Origin: Mastigias papua
Taxonomy: Eukaryota; Cnidaria; Scyphozoa; Rhizostomeae; Mastigiidae
Assembly (NCBI GenBank): GCA_964019165.1
Contig: OZ025270.1
Span: 15,603,159 to 15,667,158, forward strand
Reading direction: 5' to 3'
Length of the DNA: 64,000 nucleotides
How positions within the stretch are numbered: the stretch's first letter is position 1; every line of letters starts with the position of its first letter. The translations under genes were made by a program, and so were the position numbers. The notes below the pieces were generated by a model. That model saw only the letters and a program-made list of their open reading frames with translations, searched no databases and was not told where the DNA came from. Below are positions 1 through 42,121 of the stretch, one piece after another.

Positions 1-3000
1 TAGTTGATGTTTTTATTAGGTGACCCTGACTGTAGGAGCTCTATTTATGGCCTCGTAGAGGCACCAAATTTCCTAGTATTTATCTTAGATATCGATACAC
101 TTTTATTGCACTTAAAACTTCTGCCATTAATATTCTTAAACTGATCAATGGATTAAAATTCTGGCCTTTGGTTTGATAGAGCTCTTACAGTCTATGGCAA
201 GCTTCGAATTTTTACTTTTATTTTAAAGCTATATTCTTGAATTGCGGGAATCTGGTACAAGAATAGGTTGGAAGAGGTTTGGAATATCGTCTTCAACGTG
301 GAGATTTGCAACGCTACTTTTCTAGAGTGTTCCTCCTTTGTATATAGTGTTATTTCTATAAGGCGAAATTCGTGCATAACTTAACTATTTTCTCTCTATC
401 AAATTCCTTTTAGCTTTATATAGATCTGAATTTCAGTTTTAAATTTGATGCCAAAGGAGCATTTTTAATTAAAGTTATTTTCTTTTTATGGTAGATATTT
501 TATTAATATTATTTTTATTATTATGGGAGATTACTGTTTATAGCTTTTTGTCGTTAAAAGCTGTGTGGTAGCTTATACGTTATATCAGATTTTAATTCGT
601 GCCAGTAGTTAACAGTTTTGGGCTTGTCATGGAAATTAATCAAAACGAAACGATTGCAAATTCCTTTGATTAAACCATTAGATACCTTGTTATTGAATGC
701 TAGTCTTCGAAAGTGATAATTTTGACGTTACATCTTAAGAGTTTGGATTTGTTTATCTGCCAAACTTACAAATTGCAAAATCTTAACTCGTTCATCACAA
801 TCCCATCTCTAGACAGATGTTGTCTCAAGAGAGATTAACTCTTTCCTGCCTTTCAACTTTATTGTCTAGTGTCCTTGTTTAAGCAGTCGACACTTGTGGC
901 TTGTAGAAACTGGGAGAACACTTGAAAAATTGTTTTATTAATTTATTGGAAGTGTTATTCAACTGACGAGCGATCTATAAGGAGAACAATATGAGAAATT
1001 ATTATACTGAGAGACAGTATACCTCTTCTAAGGTTACAGCGTAGGATCCAATCCCTCTTGTATTTTAAAAGTAGTGAAACTTAATGGGTCAGAATTATGT
1101 GTAATTTGTCGTTTACAGCAATGTTTTAATAATAATTTATTTTGAGTTATTAGTCAATTCTTTTCAAATTGAGAGTTAATGCTATCGGAATTGGCGAAGA
1201 CAAGCCATCTTAAACATCTGTTTGAATTTTTCCTTCTATAGCACTTGCAACTGCTTAAGTCACATTGAGCGTTCAGCTTAGTGGGTGACCACTGTATCAT
1301 TGGATCTAGTGATCTTTGGTGTAATGCACCATGTCGCAGTCTCATCCTTCAGAAATAAGAGCAAGTGAATTTTGCTTGTGAATAGCAGCTAGGTTTTACA
1401 AAAGGTGCTTTTAGTTTTCACCTTGCCTTGATTCTCAATACTTTTTCAGTACGCTAGTACTCTTGAATAGTGTCGTTTGTAAGTACATATTGTGCTTTAC
1501 ATTTTTTACAGGGCAGTTTCAGTGTCGTTTTCCCCTCTAAACCAGGTAACGGGGCGAGAAATAAACTACTTCTGGCATTGACTTTTACCTGAAAGTGCAT
1601 ATGACATTATTTAATTGTTACCTAGCCAGTTCTTTACTTTCCTTAGATCTTATTGACCTTGTTAAACGTCTTTTGCCCTCCCATATTTTGTCTAAGAAGT
1701 GCTTTCCTGTCTATTTAATTTTCATTTCATATTTTTCTTCGATTCGCCCGTGAAACACTATGCTGTTCAGTCAAACTTTAGCCTGGGAGATTCCCTTTTT
1801 AGCCATTTTGGGGTAGCAAGTAATGTCATCCTCCCAGGTAGAAATTCTTGGTGCTGCTTCTGTTTGGTTGTATCGAAGGACACTAGCTCTACGACTTTCA
1901 AAATTCGTTCATCTTTGTTTCAGAGTTGAGTTTTATCTCTTAGTAACCATATGATCAATTTCCTGTTGAAATAGAAAAATCTAGCGTACATGACCCTATT
2001 CATACTTTGTTGCAATCAATGGTGGACTGACGAATGTCTTTTTCAAATGATATGTTTGAATACGAAGGAAGTTGGTGCTGATATGATAATTGCAAAGGGT
2101 AGTATGGAATCTTTATACTTGTTAATGGTCAGTGGATTTCATTTTCGCTACCAATCGGTTTCGTAGTCATCCTGAATCTTTTGTTTCTAAACTACATTGT
2201 AAGGATAATCCGAAATACTCATGACGTAAGTTCCTACCAAATGAATGGACCATGATCACAAATGAGGTTGTTCACATTATACCATAAATCCTGAATTTGC
2301 CCTCAGCGTACTTAGTAAAAAGCATCCGTCATACAGTCTTCACATATTCTCGTGCATTCACACTTCAACCATATTCCTTTATTGTAAAATGTGAAATATC
2401 GCATAGTAATTCTGTACCACTTAAAAGGTATACTCCACCGAATGCATGTGTGATGTCATTAATTTAACAATTTGTTTTTGCATTCGCATAACAAACAATA
2501 ATTGAACTTATTGTTGTTGTTGCGGTAAAGTGAATGAGCTTGTATCAACAGCTATTCTTGTTTCTAACCCCCCTTTTCTTTATAACGGTTTGTCGTTTTT
2601 TTATCAAATGTATATACGTGTTTCAATGATTTTATTTGTTATAAGCAACTGAAGATTGATGATGAATCCGAAACATGTCTTGCACAATTAAAATATAGTT
2701 GTTTTTATTGGTATCTTATCTAACAGTATTTTGTGCAAAGCCTTGATTGTAAACCGTTTTAGTGTTTCATTTTTATGGGGAGCGAAGCCGGGGGGGGGCT
2801 GGGTGCTGTAGCCCCTCCACATTTTATAGCCAATGCACTTTAGTACACGTTTTAACACCATCTCTATACACGTTTTTTTATAAGAAAGCTACTTTTTTGG
2901 TTGAGCCTTAGTTGTCTTAACTTTTCCTAATCTTGAGGCTGGTGTTTTCTTAAGATTTTCTTAACTTTTATTGAAGTAAACTGGCTAAAAGGTGTTACGA

Positions 3001-3841
3001 TTATTTGTTACAAAAAGTTTGATCTTCGTTAACCAAGATTATCAAAAAAAGTTTGGAACATTGTAAAGGAGCTTGCAGATAATGAGCTAATATCGATTTC
3101 TGGCACATTAAAAACGTTAATTTTGGAATTTGAGGCTCGTGATTTTCTTACATTTTCTTACGATTTTGGCTTTTTGAGCCTCATTTTCTTATAAATGCTT
3201 TTCTTATAAAGAAAAAAGCGTGTATCCCAGCAATTTTAATCTGTCCACTCGATCCCCTGTGCCAAGAATGGTCCTCACCGCTTTCGATTTCGTAGGGCAA
3301 GTATCTTTTCTCGGAACTTCTCTGTGCAAGTATTTCATGTATTGTGTGAGTAATTCAAACTGTAAAGCTTGTAAATTAGGACATTGCAAATTAGAACCAA
3401 ATTATTGTTTAGAGTGAAAGAACACTGTTGCAGAAGACCTTTCGAAAAGTGCTGGTAAGTGGTAGTGGGAGTGGGGCCTGGACACTGGTTCTGGGCTGTC
3501 GGTGTAGAGTATGATGTTTCAAGTAACAAATTTTAACCTCGAAAGAGACTAACAAAACAACGAGGGCCTGATGACCTACACTCGGAAATTTCTGTTGGAA
3601 TACGTTTACTGAGTTATTATACTATTTTTGTATTGGGACAGTGAATAAAAGGGGGCTGGTACTGTAGATCATATTTCATGAAGAGCGATAGCATTCTAAG
3701 AAGTTTATGCCTGAGGTCAGCGTGGAAGGATAAAGGCCTAGCCTTAAGTACCAGCTTGGTTGCCGATATACCAAGCAATGTGTTCATAGTGTCGTTTTTG
3801 TTATAACCTGAAAGTGCTGGAGTTCCCTGTTGAATATCAAA
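1..3841. other. 5' flank of the RasGAP gene
   Basis: No coding gene is recognisable here. Open frames are short and show no family motifs. The stretch presumably holds the promoter and 5' UTR of the RasGAP gene that starts at 3842, but I see no TATA box or start site I can defend. The one structured piece is the inverted-repeat element at 2867-3224. A short G run (about 2788-2796) lies in a low-complexity patch. Confidence 0.5.
2867..3224. mobile_element. MITE-like element, ACACGTTTTTT termini
   Basis: The left end reads tacacgttttttta then taagaaag. The right end reads ttcttataaagaaaaaagcg then tgta, which is its inverted complement with small differences. About 360 bp lie between the ends, rich in ttcttaa-type words and without an open frame. 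A second copy (10478-11023) and a partial one at the window end (63849 on) share the same termini. I read it as a non-autonomous DNA transposon. The superfamily is unknown and no clear target duplication was seen. Confidence 0.5.
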
Positions 3842-33513
<29,672 letters not shown>

Positions 33514-34002
33514 TACTTGATGTAAAATCCAATTCATCACAGAATACAAAGTGTCTACCATGCAGACGAAGTCAGTCACTGATTTCCAAATTTATATTTA
33601 TTAGTTATCATCTAGATATCCTATTATTTTTCGTCAAATATTCATCACTATTTAAAAAGTTATATTAGACTAATGTATACCAAAGTCCACATTGACTTAG
33701 TACTTTGAAGCCATAAAATCTTGAAATTGATTCAAGTTAAGTTCTCTTCTTTTGAATCCTTAACCGCCGTTTTCCCTTTCGCAAAACAGAAATGCCTTTT
33801 CATCCATTCTCTTTTGTAAGCTTCGAAGGTTTTTCAATTTCAAAGCTGTAGTTTGATTCCATATGTATAGAACTGATCGCAGATCATCATGAAAAGTTCA
33901 ATTTTAGAATGAAATTTGTATTATGTGTTGCCTTTTTTCTTTCATATACGAGCATGACTTATTTAAGGATGAAAGGAAATTTCCCCAGCTTATACATCAT
34001 AT

Positions 34003-34500
<498 letters not shown>

Positions 34501-34814
34501 TTGCATCTTGATATTACCAATTTCTGTTCATGAATTATTTGTATGTGATCGGATCATCGAATTTTTATCTTATCTGTCATAAATCCTTTCATGTTTTGCA
34601 TATTTCATGCCTATTGGATTAAATCCTGAAGTGTCCCCAACATTATCGTCGCATTCATATGCGGGAAGCGTAAACCCTAACTTGAACTTTTGAACGTGGC
34701 TGGATATACTTTGAACGTTGATCAGGTAATTTGCAGAATGATCTGCTTTGTTCGGTGCTATCAAGAGATTATAGAATATGTACTAAAATCCTACATTTAT
34801 AATATGTATGTGTG

Positions 34815-34967
<153 letters not shown>

Positions 34968-35755
34968 CCATACATATTTATAATATAATATAAATATACA
35001 ATGAATGAATGTATGTAGGTATTAATGTATGTATTTCTTAGATAGTGGTGTACATATGATATTTGACATTATCAGATAGATTTTTATGCCATGTTATGGT
35101 TGGAAAACATTACTAGGTTTATCAAACATAAAAGAGTTATATAGCGATATATTGATCTTTTTATTATTCTAGCATCCCGAACAGTAGACCTTCAATTTGA
35201 AATAATTTTTCCCAATATACTTCTTTAATTTTTGCCAGCACTAATGCTATAGTTTCAGACCTACTAAGGCGCAGAGAATTTGGTATAGGATCAACCACGG
35301 AGAATTTTCTGTTCTTTAGATACATGAATTAGGTTTAATTTCATTTTCCCAATATCAGGATATTGTTCCTAAAGTCAAATTGGATATCTGTGTTTTCCAA
35401 AGTACTGCATTCTCTCTTTCCTATCAGATTATAGGTTTGTCCTTGGTATTCGTAAGCTTTGCTATCCGGGATAATAGAATAATTAAGAATTTTCAGCACC
35501 CAAGGTGAACGTAGAACAACATAGAAGACATTTCTTATTACAGTTAATGTGATTATATCTCCTAGTTATAATATTGCTATAATATGGCCAGTTTTTACGT
35601 GCCGTTAGATACTTGATGTGGATGTGTGTAGAATTTGCTATTTTCTTCCAATACTTCTGTCGAAGTTTCGCCACGAATTTTGCTTCCATTCACCTTCAGT
35701 ATTCCCTTGACTATTGTGCGTTTTGCTTAGTTTAAAATGTTTGTTACAATATCAG

Positions 35756-35967
35756 AGCATAGCCGCCAAATGTTGGATTGGTAGAGAGCTGTCATCAGGC
35801 CTATTGTCTCCTAACCTAATTGGCCAATCATAATGCAAAATTGGCCATAATCTAGCTGTGGAACGCATATGTTGGTCATGCATCCTGCATAATTGTTGGT
35901 CAACTGGGTTGAGTATAAATTGACCTGATCAGAGCTCTCAACCAATCAGACATTTGGCAGCTATGCT
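35756..35967. mobile_element. AGCATAG-terminus MITE 1 (212 bp) with 9-bp flanking repeat
   Basis: The left end is agcatagccgccaaatgttg and the right end is caacc...catttggcagctatgct, imperfect inverted complements. Inside are CCAAT-type words in both orientations (attggccaatcataatgc). The flanks are caatatcag (35747-35755) and caatagcag (35968-35976), 8 of 9 identical. The terminus and the target-site size match the large fold-back element at 55898-59217. Non-coding. Confidence 0.72.
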
Positions 35968-35976
35968 CAATAGCAG

Positions 35977-36396
35977 TTGTTATTGTCCTTTGCCATCCTT
36001 AAAATGCGTTTCTCCGCAGCGACAATTACATATTGGAATTTTTAGCTGAGAATACCTAAGTATTTTGTGCCCTACGGTCTGAATTATTTACACTTACAGT
36101 ACGAACTCTTGCATAAGAACCTTCATTTATTAAGAACATACAGCCTGAAATTGCAAATTTTTATTTTGGCTACTGAGAATCTTTTCAGTCTGATATCCTA
36201 ATTACTAGCTAGGCCTAACTAGGTTCTTATCAATAAGTTTCATTCTTTATCCAACGAGACGTAAATCTTGCTAGTTTGTCAGTTAACCTCTTTCATGAAT
36301 GCCCCAGAACCATAACCAACCATAACATACATAACTGTGATAGGCAGGGTCTACAGGGATACAATAGGTATATGGGACGTGTACCCCGTGTACTGC
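35977..36396. repeat. TAAGAACCTTCATTTATTAAGAA repeat, copy 2
   Basis: From about 36098 the sequence parallels 26980-27310, including cataagaaccttcatttatt and ggttcttatcaataagtttc. The Pao/BEL element begins at 36402, where this copy would be expected to continue. It may therefore have inserted into this repeat; the sequence after 42455 is only loosely similar. Confidence 0.45.
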
Positions 36397-36401
36397 AATG
36401 T

Positions 36402-36731
36402 TGTGGTGAATTGACTGATTCCCACAATATGTAATCGCGTTTACTATGAGCTCTCGGTCAATCTCAATCACAGAATCCCAAGTCCCAAATTGACGGCAGA
36501 ATAAACACACAAATATAGTATACCATTAAGCAATAGAACAACGAACATTAGATAAAAATATGAAAAACCAGTGTATATGTGTAAGAAAATGAAAATGTCC
36601 CAAATACCGACTCCCTTCTCGAGTTTGTTCTTCAGTCACGTCGCAATTCACAGATAGATCTCTCTCCGCCCTTCTCCAGTCTAAAACTAAAGCTACTCCA
36701 CAGCGTCCAGCAAAGCAATAAATCTCCCACA
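36402..36731 (-). repeat. 3' LTR of the Pao/BEL element
   Basis: This is a 330-bp direct repeat of 42122-42451, identical by line-by-line reading. In element orientation it starts TGTGGGAGATT and ends TTCACCACA, so it has the usual TG...CA ends. A polypurine tract (aaatagggggagtg in element sense) lies directly next to it at 36732-36745. The host repeat atgt precedes it at 36398-36401. Confidence 0.95.
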
Positions 36732-36771
36732 CACTCCCCCTATTTGACCCCAAAGGGCGTCAAATATAAAG

Positions 36772-39700
36772 TCAAAGTTCTTCATTAAGTTCGTAATTGC
36801 AAATTTCGTGAATGTTCTTGATTGCATCATCTGCTGCTCGTCTCTTTGGTCTGAACTCTTTTGCATTTGCGTTTAGCCTCGGCTCTGCACATTCCCCTGT
36901 ATTACAGCTCAGTTCTAATGGATACAAAAACTGTATTGGCCTTTCCAGCTCTCCGTTAGCAGTAAGAACCTTGACCACTCTTACAACTCCGTCCCTGCCT
37001 TGGATCATATCTGTTACTTTACCAATTTTCCATCTAGCCCGGTTCTTTTCCTCTCCCTTTATCATTACAATGTCTCCTCTCTTGAGGTCTGCTTGCTTCC
37101 CAGGGTGTTTAAGGTTATGTCTCTCACGAAGTGCTCTGACATACTCTGATCTCCACCTCTTCCTAAGTGCTTCTTTGCAGCGCAATAGGTACTTCGCTCT
37201 GTTTCTCAGGTCTTTACTTTCCCTTGAAGATGGTTCTTCTTCTGGGGTGTAGATAGATTTGCCATGTATCAGCATGTTCGGTGTAAGAACTGGCAATTCA
37301 ATGTCATCCTCGCAATATGATAGAGGGCGATTGTTGATCACAAGTTGTATGTCTATCAATATCTCTTCCATTTCCGTAAATGTAACTTTGGCTGATCCCA
37401 CAGTTTTATACAGTGCACCTTTAACAATACTGATCATGCGCTCGAATAGTCCTCCCCACCAGCTTGCTCGACTTAGGTTGAACTGCCATTTCATCACGTT
37501 TTCTGCTAGGTAATCTTGCAACCTTTCATCTCTTTGGATCTTACTGATCCACTTTGAAGCAGCTACAAACGTCTTCCCATTATCTGAAATTATCTTTTTA
37601 GGCTTCCCTCTGACAGCAATGAATCTCTTCAAACTTCTTAGGAAATCCCCAGTCGTCATACTCGGCAAAAACTCTATGTGTACTGCACGTGTCCAGCTGC
37701 AAGTATACAATATTATATACCCTTTCCGATCACTTTTTCCCTTTCCACGATACATGATAGGTCCAGCAAAATCTACACCGACCACATCAAAAGGTAGTGT
37801 TCCCTCTGTTCTCTCCTTTGGAAGATTTCCCTGGGGTGGAGTAGGGCAGGCAGTGGTATGAAACCGTTTGCAACCATGGCAAGCCTTTATGATTCTTTTC
37901 ACAATGCTTCTAAGCTTGGGAATCCAGAAATAGTCCCGCACCTTTGCCATTGTCAGTGCTACTCCCCCATGCAAGGTTTGCAAATGAGCTTGCTCTACTA
38001 ATTTTGCACTTATGTTGTTTCTAAAAGGCAAGTAGATAGGATAGTCTCCTTGAATTCTGCCTTTGCAGATGAGAATATCGTTGTCATTCCTTTCTAAGTT
38101 GAGCCTCTCAGAATCTCGTTTGAAACTCTCAGTATCTTGAACATCCGATTGTGCTCTCTTTATCAAAAGGAACTTAGTCTCTATTGTCTCATCGGTTGTG
38201 AGTGGGCCTTGGCTTGATTTTCTACGACAGTTGTTGATGAATCTTTTCATCCATGATAGAATCCTAACAGCTTTCCAGAATGATTTCTTTTCAACTAAAT
38301 TGTCAATCTCGTCACTTTCCCTCTCTACATTAACGTGTATAATTTCTTTAAGTAACTTTCTTTCATTCTCTGACTCCTCTGATGCTTTGATTGGAATCTC
38401 TGGCGGCCAATTCTCTTGTTTCCTTAACCAAGCTGGACCTTCCTTCCACTTGGCATTTTCTTGCAACTTTAAAGCCCCTCTGCTTCCAATGTCTGCTGGA
38501 TTTTCGCCTGTGGAAACATACCTCCAGTTGTCTTGATGTTGTTTGATTTTTCTCACCCTATTAGTAACAAATTGCTTGTATGCTCCACCCCCTAAGATCC
38601 AGTAAAGGCAGACAGTTGAATCAGTCCAAGCTTGCTTACACACAATATTCAAGCCTTCTAAAGCTTCTGCAGTATTTAATAATAAATTGCTGAGCATATG
38701 GCAACTAACAAGTTCTAATCTCGGTATTGTTAGATCTCTTTTGCTCAACCTTGATTTAGCAACCAGTATATGTTGATTAACATCACTTCCTTGTCTGACG
38801 ATTGCATAGATGACAGCAGCGCAGCCATTTAAGCTTGCGTCTGCAAACCCATGAAGTTCAATGCCAGTTATATCACTCTTCCTCAAAGGAATAGATCTTG
38901 GTATCTTAACTTCAGTTGGAAGATTTCTTGTCCAATTTTGCCAACGTTTAAGTAAATCATCAGGAAGATTTCCATCCCAAGAAAGCTTTCTATCACATAT
39001 ATCTCTGAAAAGGATCTTTGCTGTAAGAAGAATGGGTGAAACTATCCCTAATGGATCGTAAACCTTTGCAATGGTGCGCAAAACTGTTCTCTTTGTAGAT
39101 ATTTCTTCATGTTGTGGAATCGTAACAACAAGAGTGTCTTCATCTTTGTTCCATCCAACTCCTAACAGTTTCACTTCAGTTTGTTTAGTTCCCAGACTTT
39201 CCTTTGCAAAACTTGTTTCATCCTTGTGTTGGAACTCTCCTTCAAGTTCTTTCGCATTTGAATGCCATTTATGAAGAGTGAATCCACCCTCCTTAAAGAT
39301 TGCAACTGCATTATCTTTCAACTGCTTTGTCTCTTCTACTGAGATGGCTCCTAGACTGATATCATCCACATAGATTCCCTCTCTAAGCTCTCTCACACAA
39401 TCAGGGTACTTTGTAGTAAATTTTGCAAAATGTTGCTCTAAAGTACCACCCAATAGAAATGGGCTTGCACTCAATCCGAATAAGACTCTTGTGAATCTGT
39501 AAATCATTGGTCCTTTGCTTTGTAGGTTATCAATCCAAATGAATCTAAGTGCATCGCGTTCTGCTTTCCGAATTTGTATCTGCAGGAATGCCTGTTTCAC
39601 ATCCCCGGCAAGAAATACTGGTTTGAATCTCGTTCTCAACAGTATATTCATGATCTTTCTTTGGAGTGGTGGCCCAGTTTCCAAACACTCATTCAGAGAT

Positions 39701-42030
39701 GGCGATGACTCGTCGGCCTTTGCAGATGCATCATACACGATGCGAAGCTTTGTTGTCTCTGCATTCTCTCTTAAAATGGCTCTGTGTGGTATATAGTGCT
39801 CTATATTACCTTCCAATGATTCCGGTGCTTTCTCTACAATTCCTTCATTCAGTTGGTTCTGTATGATCTCGTGATAGTTTGCTAACATCTCTGGGTTTGA
39901 TTCTAGTTTCCGCACAAGACTGTTAAACCTTCCTTTCGCAACCTTATAATTCGTAGGCAGTGCTGGATGCCCAGCCTTCCAGGGAAGAGATGTCTGATAC
40001 TTCCCGTCACTTCCTTGAGTCAATTGTTCTTTAAACTCCTCATATACTGTTCCTTGATCACCTTCAGGCTTGTCTTCCAGTCCTAAAACGTCAAGACTGC
40101 ATAATTGCATATAATCCTCTGTCGAACTTCTGGCTAACATTAGAGTAGATGACAAATGCCCTTGTCCAGGGGACATGATGACCCATCCAAATTTCGTTTT
40201 TTCCGCCACTGGTTGGCCTAAGTCTCCAATTCTGGCAGCTGTAGATGTTTTGATTAATGCAAAGTCACTTGCTCCCAGTATTGCATGGATTGGCAATGAT
40301 TCCTTCTTGTCTATATCATTCATCTTAACTCCTCGTAGGTGTGGATTTTCCTCAATAACAGCAGAATAATGGGGGTTGGGTAGCATTAGTAGTACATCCT
40401 TATCAACTCCATTCACCTCAGTTCTAATACTGAATTTTCCATCAATGTCGCTCAAGCTCACATCATATACATCGATCTTCTTGACTGTTTTTTGGAGCAT
40501 CATCTCAATAGATTTGCATTCTTGTCTCACTGGTGGTTTATTAATCATTGAACTAAGCCTCGTAGAAATATATGAACTGCTTGATCCAGTATCTAATAAC
40601 GCTCTGCATGAAACTCCATCAACTTGGAGAATGACAACAGGATGAATTACAGCTCTTTGATTTGTTGCTGTTAATAGCGGAGCACTTTGCCTTCCGTCGC
40701 ATATAGAAGTATGGTGCCTTTTCTGACAGTATTGGCAGCTAATTCGACTTCTACAATCATTTGCACGGTGTTTTCCTCCAGTGCAGTTAAAGCATAGCTT
40801 CTTGTCACTGAGGATTTTCCTTCGCTCATCCACAGATCTCACAACTGTACAGTCTGTAGCTTTATGTTCAGGGTTTTCACAGTAGATGCACTGTCTCAAC
40901 TTTGGCACTTCTTTAACCACGTAGTTTTTCTCATGCCTGTACTGATCTCTAGGAGATGACTTGATTTGTTTCTCTCCAACCTGCAAAGGGTTTCTATCAA
41001 TCCATTCTCTAAGAGCTTCCAATAGCTGGTTAAAATCCCATTCCTTCCATTTAGGATCAGTCCTTGTCAAATCTGCTCTTATCCCGTCTAATTTGTCAAG
41101 AGTCATTCGCACATTTCCCTTGACTTCATTCAACTTCCCTAAAGTTTCTAGTGCTTGTACATTGCATAACAGTTGGTCATAAAAGTCGTGAATTTTTGGC
41201 CTAGATGTTCCAGAAATGATTGGCAGCGTCAATATTTGCTGTATATGTGCATTTATGACTTCTGAGGTGTCTCCATATCTTTGGACCAGTATTTCCTTAG
41301 CTTTGTTATAGCCTTCACTATTGGGGGGCAACTTATCAATAATTACCTTCACCTTTGGTACGACAAACTCTTTGAGGTAGGAAAATTTTGCTTCTGGTTT
41401 GATTGTGCTTTGATCAATTTGTGTCTCAAATATCCCCCAGAATCTAACCCAGTCAAGGTGGGTGCCTTGGAACTTTGAGATGTGTAAATCTGGTAGTTTT
41501 GAATTAATTTTGGACTTTTCAGCTAACAGTAACTTTTTCTGTTCTAATTCTAAGGTAAACTTTTCCTTCCTCATTTGCTTACCTCTTTCGGCTTCCTGTT
41601 CCTCTTTTACCTGGTTTTTTCTCATTTCTGTTTCGAAATCAAGCTTCTGCTTCCGTTCCATTTCTACTTTCCTGTTTTCTTCCTCTGTAATTCTTAGATT
41701 TAATTTCTCTATAGCATTCTCAAATGGTTTTAAGCCCCCCTCTGTCTCAGCTGTCCAGTTGTCAATCAATTCCTCGCTCTCGTCTTGATCTAAGTACAGC
41801 CCTTGAATATCACGGATCAAATCGTAAACCTCTTCCAATTTTGTTTTCAAATGCGAGTATTGACGTTGCATCTTATCCATTTTCCCCGCAGATATTATGC
41901 CTTCTGACGTTTTATTAAAATAGTTAAGCTTTCTTGTCAGCGAGTTTAACAATGTCTGTTTCCTGTCCAGTTCCGCCTTTGTCTCGTCGGTCTCTACTTG
42001 CGATGTATTTCTCCTACCTTTTGTTGCCAT
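36772..42030 (-). CDS. Pao/BEL gag-pol polyprotein, 1752 aa
   Basis: Domains in order: an N-terminal Lys/Glu-rich coiled coil (about 1-180); a Gag region of DUF1759 type (FQGTHLDWVRFWGIFETQID, about 188-208); CCHC/Cys-rich knuckles (CIYCENPEHKATDC, about 380, then CFNCTGGKHRANDC and CQYCQKRHH); an aspartic protease (LLDTGSSSSYI, about 480); a reverse transcriptase with FLAGDVKQAFLQI and the catalytic YVDD (about 887); an RNase H region (LHGFADAS, about 1062); an integrase zinc-binding H2C2 (LHGG ... CHGCKRF, about 1383); an integrase core D,D,E (VGVDFAGP about 1417, SDNGKTF about 1482, GLFERM about 1528); and a C-terminal DUF5641-like segment (VMIKGEEKNRARWKIGKV). YVDD and the D/D/E residues are present, so no obvious inactivating lesion is visible. 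No envelope gene follows the integrase. The first ATG, 91 bp inside the 5' LTR boundary, is taken as start. Confidence 0.95.
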   Translation of the reverse strand: MATKGRRNTSQVETDETKAELDRKQTLLNSLTRKLNYFNKTSEGIISAGKMDKMQRQYSHLKTKLEEVYDLIRDIQGLYLDQDESEELIDNWTAETEGGLKPFENAIEKLNLRITEEENRKVEMERKQKLDFETEMRKNQVKEEQEAERGKQMRKEKFTLELEQKKLLLAEKSKINSKLPDLHISKFQGTHLDWVRFWGIFETQIDQSTIKPEAKFSYLKEFVVPKVKVIIDKLPPNSEGYNKAKEILVQRYGDTSEVINAHIQQILTLPIISGTSRPKIHDFYDQLLCNVQALETLGKLNEVKGNVRMTLDKLDGIRADLTRTDPKWKEWDFNQLLEALREWIDRNPLQVGEKQIKSSPRDQYRHEKNYVVKEVPKLRQCIYCENPEHKATDCTVVRSVDERRKILSDKKLCFNCTGGKHRANDCRSRISCQYCQKRHHTSICDGRQSAPLLTATNQRAVIHPVVILQVDGVSCRALLDTGSSSSYISTRLSSMINKPPVRQECKSIEMMLQKTVKKIDVYDVSLSDIDGKFSIRTEVNGVDKDVLLMLPNPHYSAVIEENPHLRGVKMNDIDKKESLPIHAILGASDFALIKTSTAARIGDLGQPVAEKTKFGWVIMSPGQGHLSSTLMLARSSTEDYMQLCSLDVLGLEDKPEGDQGTVYEEFKEQLTQGSDGKYQTSLPWKAGHPALPTNYKVAKGRFNSLVRKLESNPEMLANYHEIIQNQLNEGIVEKAPESLEGNIEHYIPHRAILRENAETTKLRIVYDASAKADESSPSLNECLETGPPLQRKIMNILLRTRFKPVFLAGDVKQAFLQIQIRKAERDALRFIWIDNLQSKGPMIYRFTRVLFGLSASPFLLGGTLEQHFAKFTTKYPDCVRELREGIYVDDISLGAISVEETKQLKDNAVAIFKEGGFTLHKWHSNAKELEGEFQHKDETSFAKESLGTKQTEVKLLGVGWNKDEDTLVVTIPQHEEISTKRTVLRTIAKVYDPLGIVSPILLTAKILFRDICDRKLSWDGNLPDDLLKRWQNWTRNLPTEVKIPRSIPLRKSDITGIELHGFADASLNGCAAVIYAIVRQGSDVNQHILVAKSRLSKRDLTIPRLELVSCHMLSNLLLNTAEALEGLNIVCKQAWTDSTVCLYWILGGGAYKQFVTNRVRKIKQHQDNWRYVSTGENPADIGSRGALKLQENAKWKEGPAWLRKQENWPPEIPIKASEESENERKLLKEIIHVNVERESDEIDNLVEKKSFWKAVRILSWMKRFINNCRRKSSQGPLTTDETIETKFLLIKRAQSDVQDTESFKRDSERLNLERNDNDILICKGRIQGDYPIYLPFRNNISAKLVEQAHLQTLHGGVALTMAKVRDYFWIPKLRSIVKRIIKACHGCKRFHTTACPTPPQGNLPKERTEGTLPFDVVGVDFAGPIMYRGKGKSDRKGYIILYTCSWTRAVHIEFLPSMTTGDFLRSLKRFIAVRGKPKKIISDNGKTFVAASKWISKIQRDERLQDYLAENVMKWQFNLSRASWWGGLFERMISIVKGALYKTVGSAKVTFTEMEEILIDIQLVINNRPLSYCEDDIELPVLTPNMLIHGKSIYTPEEEPSSRESKDLRNRAKYLLRCKEALRKRWRSEYVRALRERHNLKHPGKQADLKRGDIVMIKGEEKNRARWKIGKVTDMIQGRDGVVRVVKVLTANGELERPIQFLYPLELSCNTGECAEPRLNANAKEFRPKRRAADDAIKNIHEICNYELNEEL

Positions 42031-42098
42031 TATTGATGAACACGATTCACTAGTTGGGTGTATTTCGTACTGATATCACATAAATGAACACATTAAGA

Positions 42099-42119
42099 TT
42101 GTCCCGTCGGAGGTGCCAC
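42099..42119 (-). other. Primer-binding site of the Pao/BEL element
   Basis: Two bases inside the 5' LTR, the element strand reads TGGCACCTCCGACGGGA. It begins TGG, complementary to the CCA tail of a tRNA. The implied primer tRNA ends ...CGGAGGTGCCA with a G discriminator base. I cannot assign the tRNA isotype from the sequence alone. Confidence 0.7.
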
Positions 42120-42121
42120 TT

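Noticed and set aside
36812..41918. Plus-strand frames opposite the Pao/BEL polyprotein
   Set aside because: They are shadows of the 1752-codon minus-strand frame.
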